From Chondrilla cf. caribensis (taxonomy: Eukaryota > Porifera > Demospongiae > Chondrillida > Chondrillidae): DNA of 64,000 bases. Position 1 is the first letter of the stretch; each line of letters starts with the position of its first letter. Below are positions 23,028-37,700 of the stretch, piece after piece. The notes beneath the pieces are model-generated. The model was not told where the DNA came from and ran no database searches. It worked only from the letters and a program-made list of their open reading frames with translations. The stretch covers positions 4,725,400-4,789,399 of the forward strand of contig OZ026546.1 of assembly GCA_964020155.1 (NCBI GenBank). Direction: 5' to 3'. The position numbers and the translations under genes were made by a program.

Positions 23028-24280
23028 CTAGTTCAGACAGAGTCTGAAGGGGCTCGCCTAAGCTCGCCCAGTTAGCAGGGGTCAGCATAGATGCGCAGTA
23101 GCTGGCATTGAAAACGCACACATAGGCACTGACTGCATGTCTGTAGCATGCATGCTCTATTCATGCGATTATGCAAATGCCAGCATATCCATAAGTGCCT
23201 GATAGGGTGGCTAAGTACGTGCAGTGTACTGGGTTCTGCTGCTGTGCAGTAGTTGCAGTAGTGACAACATGTTTATTCCATGTTGCAGCACAGAGATGTC
23301 TGTGTTGTATTGAAGGATGATAAGGATTTTATAGATGTATTACACAGCATCAAAATGAGTCAATGCGTAAATATAAAACCCTAACCCTACCCTAACCCTA
23401 ACCCTATCCTAACTCTACCTTAACTTACTCCCTACTCCAAAAGTACTACACTGTATAGGAAGAAATACCAAATGTTGATAAATGTGTACATCAAAATGCA
23501 CTGATATCATCTCATTGTGTTAGACAGCTACAGCTTGCCCCATTCAGGTGCATATGTCAGCATGTGCACATAGGGTCTGTCCCATTTAGCAGCAGATGTG
23601 CCCAAGTAGGAGTACAGGAACAATAGCTGTTGATGTATGCGTGTCGACAACGTTACTTTGCGTTTCTATGCGTGAGACCATACGGCATTAACATGTATTT
23701 CGAGATTCCTTGTTCCACAAGAGAATCATTCAGGCACAAAAGGTTCAAAAGCATTGATATGTGGTCTAAAGAACCACCTAACAGTTTTAGAATGGTCAAA
23801 ACAACGAGAGATCGATGTTTTAACACGTAAGATATAACGCCCGACTCGCCGAAGTAGGACCCTACTCCCCCGGTCGTTTCCTGCCTTTCAGAAGATGTCC
23901 CGAGTGTCCCCGCGTCTTTCTACTTCCAGAAGAATGTTTCTTGTGTTTGTCGAACGGTTCGAAGGAGATCAATTCGGCCAATACCAGAATTGGCAGTCGA
24001 TCAAAATGGCACGGCGTCCCAGAGAAAGAAACGTCAGCGTGTTGGAAAATTGGCCTCGATCGTCTCGAAAAGGGCATCCACGTCTTTCTCCAGACGTACT
24101 GGACGTCTCGAAAAGAGTTTCCGTCCTTCAAAGGGTCGGACGATCGCGCCAGACGTCGAATACGTTGTCCAAATTGTTGGCCTAAATATAGAATACATAC
24201 ATATATATATTTCCACACCGGAAGCGTAGGCGGGCAGGCGGCCGACTCGCAAGAGAGGGGCTCGCTTAGGCTCGCCCCAA
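23028..24280. repeat. Long direct repeat, unit I
   Basis: About 1.25 kb, repeated nearly intact at 24848-26087. It starts with GTTCAGACAGAGTCTGAAGG and ends with CTCGCTTAGGCTCGCCCC. It contains a CCCTAA-rich stretch (23377-23421) and a GC-richer 3' part that is open in both directions (plus 23895-24185, minus 23862-24218). I cannot tell which of those frames, if any, is coding. This is probably a transposon-derived unit of unknown class. Confidence 0.8.
23377..23421. repeat. Interstitial telomere-like (CCCTAA)n run, unit I
   Basis: AACCCTAACCCTACCCTAAC and variants over about 45 bp, ending in degenerate CCTAACTCTACC. TTAGGG is the canonical metazoan telomere repeat. The tract sits inside the long direct repeat and recurs at the same place in unit II. 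Confidence 0.85.
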
Positions 24281-24847
24281 TAATATGCGCGCTATAAAGC
24301 TATACTAGTTGTGAACAAAGTTCAGAACCTCGCAAATAGATCTTGCATATCAAGATCTATGATATGACGTAGGTCAGTGACATCATCTAAAAATGTCTTC
24401 CAAAATGGACGTCATGATGGCCGACCATTTGGTGTCCCGAACGACGGATTGGCGAACCCTGCTCTTCGGCGAAGGAAATCGAAAAATCGTTGTGCAAAAA
24501 AGTTGACAATTGTTATTCGAATTATTTTAAGGTACTTGGTAGTGATGCAGTCCGAAATTTGTCGACGGGAGGAATCGAAAAGTAAGTGCTCTTTTAACGG
24601 GTCGTGTGTGAACCACAGGCAACCTTTGTCCAAGTTTGCCATTTCAATATATGCTGCGACGGTGCCCCATTACCATCGGTGGGACGACTTAGTGCTGATC
24701 GATTCGTTCGACGAACTATTTGCGTTCAAAGAAACCAAAAAGTGACCTAAATCCAACAATATTGGCGGCCACCGCAATTAAGAGCGTGGGCTGCTCGATC
24801 GGACTCCCCTAACGAACGGAAACAATTACCTCGCTAACGCTCGGTAA
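24281..24847. other. Spacer between the two long direct repeats
   Basis: Holds a perfect 10-bp hairpin (ATAGATCTTG, loop CATAT, complement) at about 24338-24362. It also contains an open frame of 122 codons (24377-24745, plus) beginning near MTSSKN with no recognised domain. The last part, ACCTCGCTAACGCTCGGTAA, repeats the sequence before unit I, so this spacer is itself the head of a second tandem unit of about 1.8 kb. Confidence 0.5.
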
Positions 24848-25984
24848 CTAGTTCAGACAGAGTCTGAAGGGGCTCGCCTAAGCTCGCCCTGTTAGCAGGG
24901 GTCAGCATAGACGTGCAGTAGCTGGCATTGAAAACGTACACACAGGCACTGACTGATGTCTGCAGCATGCTGTATTCAGGCAATTATGGAAATGCCAGTA
25001 AATCCATAAGTGCTTGACAGGGTGGCTAAGTACATGCAGTGTGCTGTGTCCTGCTGCTGTGCAGTAGTTGCAGTAGTAACAGCATGTTCATCCCATGTTG
25101 CAGCACAGAAAGATGATAATGATTATTATATAGATGGATTACACAGCATTAAAATGAATCAATGCGTAAATATAAAACCCTAACCCTACCCTAACCCTAA
25201 CCCTACCCTAACTCTACCTTAACTTACTCCCTACTCCAAATGTATTATGGGAAGAAATACCAAATGTTGATAAGTGTGTACATCAAAATGCATTGATATT
25301 ATCCCATTGTGTTAGACAGCTACAGCTTGCCCCATTCAGGTGCATATGTCAGCATGTGCACATAGGGTCTGTCCCATTTAGCAGCAGATGTGCCCAAGTT
25401 GAAGTACAGGAACAATAGCAGTTGATGTATGCGTGTCGACAACGTTACTTTGCGTTTCTATGTGTGAGACCATACGGCATTAACATGTATTTCGAGATTC
25501 CTTGTTCCACAAGAGAATCATTCAGACACAAAAGGTTCAAAAGCATTGATATGTGGTCTAAATAACCATGTAACAGTTTTAGAATGGTCAAAATAACGAG
25601 AGATAGATGCTTTAACACGTAAGATATAACGCCCGACTCGCCGAAGAAGGACCCTGGTCCCCCCGTCGTTTCCTGCCTTTCAGAAGATGTCCCGAGTGTC
25701 CCCGCGTCTTTCTAGTTGTAGAAGAATGTTTCATGTGTTTGTCGAACGGTTCGAAGGAGATCAATTCGGCCAGTACCAGAATTGGCAGTCGATCAAAATG
25801 GCACGGCGTCCCAGAGAAAGAAACGTCAACGTGTTCGAAAAATCGCCTCGATCGTCTCGAAAAGGGCATCCACGTCTTTCTCCAGACGTACCGGACGTCA
25901 TGAAAAGAGTTTCCGTCCTTCAGAGGGTCAGACGATCGCGCCAGACGTCGAAAACGTTGGCCAAATTGTTGGCCTAAATATAGA

Positions 25985-26018
<34 letters not shown>

Positions 26019-26087
26019 CCACACCGGAAGCGTAGGCGGGCAGGCGGCCGACTCGCAAGAGAGGGGCTCGCTTAGGCTCGCCCCAAA
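24848..26087. repeat. Long direct repeat, unit II
   Basis: The second copy of the 1.24 kb unit. It includes the CCCTAA run at 25172-25218 and an AT dinucleotide expansion near 25996-26018 that is short in unit I. The 96-codon plus-strand frame (25687-25977) is retained with substitutions relative to unit I, but so is the antisense frame. Confidence 0.8.
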
Positions 26088-26100
26088 TATATACGTAGAG

Positions 26101-26864
26101 CTGTGTGATCAAAATCTCCCAGAAAAAGGAGAAAAATGGTAATAATATAGGTACCTTTGTACAATGAATATGAAGGATTACATACTATATATAACATGTA
26201 GCACATGCAGCTGCAGGTGCCAAATAGTATCATAAAACATGCAATTCACAACAATATTTTATATACAATTATTATACTAGTCATGACCATATATTATGCA
26301 TCTTATATATAGCATAGCTATATAGCATGATTAATGATTACATAAATTAAGATCAGCTTTCATCAATACATGCACTAACATGATTATAATGGCACTCTCA
26401 ATACTACTAAGATCTGATTTACATATCAACATTGGGACACCCGAGATACCTACAGTATGACACTGTACAATTGTCACAATATCTTCAATGAATACTAAAT
26501 GTAAGGTAATACAGCACCTTTGTGCATTATGTATAACATTATGTATACAGCTATAGTGGTAATACAAAACTCATCAAATTATGCATCAATGATTATGCAT
26601 AGTCAGCAGAATACAGTATGCACACAATATTATTATGTAAAGTACTGTTCCCACTACACTCTATGGTTGTGTAGCACAACTCATTATCAACTACAGGGGA
26701 GGACAGAATGGCAGAATGTACATAATGTTCACGCTAAGCACAGATAACCTGTTGAGATGACTGCTCGACAGCAACAATGCTTGTGACCATGCTTGTACAT
26801 CCTCAATAGCAGGGATGTGAACATGGAGATGAAGGGTACAAAGTGACATCCACCTTATACATAC
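26101..26864. other. Array intergenic spacer
   Basis: Homologous to the spacers near 34.0-34.4, 40.1-41.1, 47.3-48.0 and 53.5-54.2 kb. Shared markers are TTGGGACACC..GAGATACCTAC and CACAATATCTTCAATGAATA. No gene seen. It lies downstream (3') of gene A and upstream of the interrupted U0 flank. Confidence 0.65.
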
Positions 26865-26872
26865 ACAGTATT

Positions 26873-27644
26873 TAGTCTCGTTCCCAGCCCACTTCCGTTG
26901 CCACCATTTTATTTCGGCGAGGAGGTGGTCTGGTATCTTTAGTCGCATTCCTTGGCATTTTCATAATATTATGTCATGCAAAAATCATGTGACTTTGAAA
27001 ATTTTCATATGCCAACCACGTGCAAGAGTCAGCTTCACACCTCGTGAACCGCTATGGTTTCATCGATAAACAAATAACAACTAATCTGTACTAGTGAATA
27101 TGGCCTCAGCGAGTAATTTGCAAGAATGTTTTGTTTGTCAGTGTACCAACTGAAAGGAGAACTCCTGGTAGTAGTCAGAAAGCAAAGACAATTTTGACAA
27201 CTTTTGGGAGTATATCGGTAACAATTTTGACGACAGATAGCCAAGGAAATGGGATCTATGATTGTAAACCATGCTTAAATAAATTTGACAGTTGTAACGA
27301 CGTTGTGCATCGTTTGGAACAACCACTAACAACATGAAGTCAGTGTTTCCATTCTCGAGCATCTCGTTAATGGTCCTTACCGAATATGAACTTGATGGTA
27401 GTAGCGGCGATGAAACCGACACTTCTGCCGTTGATAATGAAGGTAACTCGGAATATCCATCTCTAAGAACTTTCACAGGTCAAATGTGACTTACTCATGA
27501 ATTTTCATAACATGTGATCTAGAAGTAATTTGATTGGCCAGAACGTTTACTTTCTGGAGTGCCAAGGAACGTGACTAAAGATACCAGACCACCTCCTCAC
27601 CGTAATAAAATGGCGTTGACGGAAGTGGGCTGGGAACGAGACTA
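26873..27644. mobile_element. TIR DNA transposon with ~85-bp termini and gene remnants
   Basis: The ends are inverted repeats of roughly 85 bp starting TAGTCTCGTTCCCAGCCCAC and ending with the complement GTGGGCTGGGAACGAGACTA. The flanks are CACAGTATT and CATAGTATT, a 9-bp target duplication with one change. The spacer copy at about 41195 shows the empty site (ACATACATAGTATTG). A 9-bp duplication suggests a Mutator-like element. The inside, on the plus strand from ATG 27100, reads ECFVCQC. After a frame change it has IYDCKPCLNKF and an acidic segment SSGDETDTS. The paired CxxC motifs look like a zinc-binding domain of a decayed transposon protein. The frame is broken, so no product is expected. 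Confidence 0.7.
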
Positions 27645-27669
27645 CATAGTATTGTACATACAAGGGTTG

Positions 27670-27836
27670 TATGTAAGGGAGTGGTACATATGGGAGTGGT
27701 GAATATGGGAGTAGTACATACGGGAGTGGTGCATATGGGAGTGGTGCATATGGGAGTGGTGTATATGGGGAAGGTACATATGGGAGTTGTACATCTTGGA
27801 GTGGTACATCTTGGAGTGGTACATACAGGAAGTAGT
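27670..27836. repeat. 15-bp minisatellite 3' of gene A
   Basis: About 11 units of GGGAGTGGTACATAT and variants. The period is a multiple of three, so all six frames stay open (minus strand reads PLPYV or CTTPI; plus strand GVVHM). Homologous arrays lie 3' of B (34560-34630, about 4-5 units), C (41220-41425, about 13), D (48100-48170) and E (54275-54395). I treat it as non-coding. Confidence 0.85.
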
Positions 27837-28622
27837 CCACTAGTACAACTGAGAAGAGAGCACATTCCAACACACACACTAGACTCACCTACTGCTGGTA
27901 GGAGACCTCTTAGGCCTGTTCCACAGAAAATTCAAGAGCAGCATATTGGATCTAGGGGACAACAACAGAAAGTAAACGGTGGAACACACTACAGGTTTAA
28001 GAATCAGGTATATGAGGGAACAGAAGTATATTTGCTGAGGTGGCAGGGAATCAATGTGTAGAACATTGAGTATATGACAGAGAGAGATTAGATTGGAGTA
28101 GAAGCATCAAGAGATACCATATGGGTGTATGGGAATGGGTGGGGAGTGGATGTCCCTGTGGTAGCCTATGAAAGGCACTACAGCAGTATACCAAAACATA
28201 AATTCAAAGTATCAATGTATGTACGTACATATGTACACCTCAAATGCATTGTATGCAAACACCAGAGAAGAGACACCTCGGACCTGAGTCTCTTCGGGTG
28301 CACTTATATGTATGGGTAAATTAAACAATACACAGAATAGCGGAATATAGAACAATGCATTACTATACTCATTTAACACTCAGGTCATGGAATGAATGGC
28401 AATTTTAAGAGTATTTTGCCCTCCATGTGAACTACTTTGAGGAAACATATTATGTAAGACAGCATGGGACAAACACTGGCAAGAAATAATGTGTATGAGT
28501 CTACTGGTACACTTGTGTGTATATATGGGATATTTTAAACAGCGAATAGAACAGTGGAATACAAACATGATGTACTTGTGCAACACACAGGACATGGAAT
28601 GGATGGCTATTTTAAGAGTATT

Positions 28623-33151
<4,529 letters not shown>

Positions 33152-34366
33152 CTTCTCCGTGTTCCTCGATATAAGATGTCGATGCTGGCAGCTGTCTGTT
33201 CCCCTGATGGCTAATGTGAGCGGTTCGATAACGTCATCTATGCTATAACAGGTCGAGGTCCATTGGTCCTCCTTTGAAACGTGATATCGGTTCAGAATTA
33301 TAAAATGGCTGACGAAATGTGCTCGACCATTCATGTACATAAACAGCTGCAGGTATACGTGCGCATTGTAATAACATGCGGCGCTATAGGTGGTCAAAAT
33401 CTCTCGATCAGAAAAGGGAGAAAAAATCTAGGTATATACGGTTAACGTTGTGCATGGAATATAAAGAAGCATGTACAGGCCTATAGCTAGGTCGATCTCA
33501 AATATATGATAGCATTATAATATTTTACAACATTATACAATTAATAATCTTTTACGTACTCACGACCATCTTCCAAATTAATGCTTACATAAATCATGAT
33601 CAGTTTTATTCATGTTTTGCTATAATATAATAGTCTTTGGTGATTGATAAAACTTAATATAAAAATATGGATAATATATTATATATGACCTTGTACGGCC
33701 TTCTAGTAATAGCTAGTAATAGCAATTATCTTATTATCTGTATAAAATAAAATGGGTAATAAGATCTATATTATAATATATTATAATTAATTAGAGAAAC
33801 TAGATAATGTACGTATATAATTATAATAATGATATATAATAAATATAGGAGATGCATGTACACTTTTGAAGGTATGACGATATTATTATAGTATTAGTAT
33901 GAATGTGCATCTATGTGCGTGTATAGAATGTGTGTGCACGTGTGTACGTATGTGTGTATGTGTGTACATGTGTGAATGCATGTTATTTAGTACGCGTACG
34001 CATGTGTCATGAGTACATTATAATATAATATTATACATGCATTAACATAATTATACTGGCACCCTCAATACTACTAAGTTCTGATTTACATATCAACATT
34101 GGGACACCAGAGATACCTACAGTATGTATTGTCACAATATCTTCAATGAATACTAAATGAAGGTAGTATACAGCAGCTTTATAATATTATACAGCTTTAG
34201 TGCATGGTATAATACAAAACTCATCAGAATAATAATATTATTATGCATATCAACTACGATTATTATGCATAGTACAGAGCCTATAAGAAAAACTACGTAT
34301 AGGCCTAAGTATGTAAACAATATTATGTAAAGTACTGTTCACACTCCACCCTTGTGTTCCACAACT
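33152..34366. other. Spacer between genes A and B
   Basis: The left part (33152-33420) is the conserved 5' flank of array genes, with GATGGCTAATGTGAGCGG, a CRE-like GATAACGTCAT and AAAATGGCTG; promoter activity is inferred only from position. The remainder is AT-rich and repeats at 46.7-47.9 kb. It includes a (TG)-rich run near 33900-33990. No gene seen. Confidence 0.55.
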
Positions 34367-34766
34367 TGTTAACTACAGGAGAGGAAAGAATGGCAGAATC
34401 ATAATACACACACTGAGCAAAGTTGACCTGTTGAAATCACTGCTTGACAACAACATTGATTGTGACCATGCTAATACACTCTCAGTAGCAGGGATGAGAA
34501 CAATATGCATGGTCTGAAGTGACATCCACCATATTATACATAGTACAAGGGTTGTATTAAGGGATTGGTGTATATGGGAGTGGTGCATGTGAGAGTGGCA
34601 TATGTGGGATTGGTACATATGGGAGTGACATAGAACAGCAGAAAACAAACATGATGTACTTGTGCAACACACAGGCAACGGAATGGATGGCTATTTTAAG
34701 AGTATGTATTTCATCTTCCATGTGGACTACTGCAGCCAACTGCACTACCTTGTCCTCTTTCTAGGA

Positions 34767-37700
34767 TCAGCATTTTTCATCAACAGGTATTGGCCTAGTG
34801 GAAGCAATCATGATAGATTATTTACTAATTGAAAAGTGCAGAGTGATTGATTCTCAACATGCCTTGTTGAACTGGGTCTTTTAGGTTGGCCTGGAATGAA
34901 AACAACAAACAGAAGAACTAAATAAACATAAAATCAACACCAATGGACTGCATTGTGTACATTTGTATAGATATAATAAAATGTCATTGCTCTGAATCTT
35001 AAGCCGAGGTACTGTGATTTATGTATGTAACAAACCTCCACAACAGCACTGACAGAAGAAGACATGGCAATACCCTGTGTGTGCGGTAAAGCAAATCGAA
35101 TGTAAAGGCAACTGGCTGATGCAAGATTACATCTCAACCTCACTTCTTCCTTCACAAGATCTGCAACACAGAACTGCAACCAGTACAGTAATAGCATAGA
35201 CAGCCAGAGCACCTATTGCTAATCCTGCTGATCCGCCTACCACTCCACCAGCTATGGTGGCCACTTCAGTGGTGAAAATAGAGAGTATTCTTAGATGTAT
35301 CATGTACACATAACGATACTCACAATTGGTATAACATGCCTCTGTACTGTACTACGTACATGTATACAACTGTATTAATGCACATTCCATACAAACACAG
35401 ACTGAGTTGTGAAAATTGACAAAGAGGATATACAGGAAAAGTAGCCATGGCTTCATTAGATACGCACACAAATATACGTACATACATGCATACGCACACA
35501 TGAGCTAGCTTATATGGACATACCACTTACATACACGTATGCACATAATATACAAAGATCAAATAAAAAGCATGTAAAGTATGTTCTATGAAGATGAAGT
35601 GTGTACATCAGTGTATATCATTCCTATATACAATGGAATCTGTATGATGTGGTCACCTATGGGCTCTGTGGTCACCTTTCCTTATTATCAGAATTGAAAT
35701 GTAATATGTAAAATATGGCAGATGTGTATTTTGTGACTTGATCAAGGTGACCACTTTAGACAGGTGACCGTCCTAAGAGGTGGCTGTTCATATACTAGGT
35801 TCCACTGTAATCAACCAATGGAGTTTGCATCCCAGTGCACACGTGACTGGTAGGTTGATCGAAGGAAGAAGTGTACAGCAAAGGTCACTAGACAGGGTTC
35901 AATGTTTAGGATTACCTATTGAGAGCCAGGCAGGAATTATTTTTAGCTGCAGGCAGGACATAGATATTACACATAATACAGTAAATGCTATAATATTGTA
36001 TACCTTAATACATGGAAAGAGGAATACTTACCAGGTGGAGAAATAGCTGTAAAAAAGAAGGAAAGTGACATAACCTGACATATCACACTGAAATAGAATA
36101 ACAGGTACGTACACGTATTATTTATACTTCCCAGACTGAGTCTCGAATGTGCACTTTTGACCTTCTTAGAGGGTACATTAGGACACAGGTAATACTACCG
36201 TCCTTGTGTGGACAGCATTCTTTGTCACTGAGGAGCATTGCTACTGAGAATGGTAGTGATGTGGTCACCTATTGGCTAATGTGGTCCAATGTACCGAGGC
36301 TTGGTAAGAGGGCAATTTTTAAAACAACTCTATGCACCAAGTACTACACATTTGAGTGGTCCATAAGTCCACAAAATTAATAATTATAGTGTTCATGCGT
36401 ATGTCTCACATACATGTACATATCAGACAGGTCTGTATAATAATATGCTTGGCTTACCTGGAGTGGGACAGGATTCTGCAAAAGTGGATAAATAAATACT
36501 GTAATCATTAGTAAACATACATATGTATGTACGTACATGTGAAGTAAACAGAAGAGGTGAATTAATCACTATGGATGTTTGAGTACATACAAAACAACTT
36601 TACTCTTTTACTAGAATATTGTTTTCATTTCGACTTCCGGTATGTAATGCACCATATATGCTTATATACAGTGGGACCCATATAATCCGGCCCCCTGAAA
36701 TACGGACACTGCGCTAAAACAGAATTTGATGCAAAATCTTGGAACCAACTTTTCCGTATTGTAATGTATGTAAAATGCCCCCTGAAAAACGGACTTTTGT
36801 CATTCCGTAAAATGAACGGGAAAATATGACCCAGTGTATACAGATCAGTATTAAATTATACACAATAAAGTGGACAAATCAAAGTTTCTGAGACTGTAAG
36901 ATTTTCTCCAGTTTGTCCACCAATACCTTTGGTGCTGACGAGGTCAAAATGTGATCGTTAGGAAGTATTCGTTACGCAGATGATTTGGATTGTACCGTAT
37001 TAGGTCATGTCTCTAAGAAATTCGAGGTTTAGTTTGACAATGATGGCTCTAGAACTCTTACAACTAGATACATTTCGTTTGCCACTCAATATGGCCACCG
37101 AATTACACCTCTGGCTGCATCTATAGTTCATTATGTCCATTAATTTCAATCCTAAGTACATGCCCCCTGAAATAAGGACACCTCTACAATCAGGACACGA
37201 AAAGACTGACCCAAGGTGTCCTGATTACAGGGGTCCCACTGTATATGTATTCGTTATACCCTGCCATGTACCCAGCAAAGGTGGGTATAACATATATGCG
37301 TCCCATCAAAATGATCAAGGTATGTGGATGTTATGAATGTAGATGATAATTTTTGCAAGGATAGAACTCTTTAGGAGCTAAAAGCCAAAGTCCTTTAATC
37401 AGAGACAAGTTAACAATGACTGAGTACCTATCTCTATGGCAATCATTCCATGATGATCCAGCTGGTATCGTTGGGTCACCAAAGACAACTATCTAATATC
37501 TAGCAAGAAAATTTGTGGCAATAGTGATAATATCGATCAATTCTCTAAGCCAGTAACCGACTTAGAAGAGTGAACAAACTCTTTGCACCCAAAAACACTG
37601 CCAAGACACCCTAACCAAATGGGCTGAGAAACTATTATCCAGCCTATAGCCCGAACCACGAAATCTTCGACCTGAATAACCGATCAATTCATGTTAAAAT

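Noticed and set aside
23862..24297. A protein-coding gene in the GC-richer end of the long direct repeat
   Set aside because: Frames are open on both strands at once and no motif is recognisable, so the direction of coding cannot be chosen.
27547..28061. Open frames with PLPYV, CTTPI or GVVHM repeats on both strands
   Set aside because: A 15-bp minisatellite has no stop in any frame. There is no start, splice or domain context, and copy number varies freely between paralogues.
28287..28500. A second copy of tail-2 as a real exon 3' of gene A
   Set aside because: Sequence resembling the MEDEILLK region is locally duplicated (around 28380-28440), but it has no acceptor or frame that joins it to the tail. 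Treated as 3' flank.
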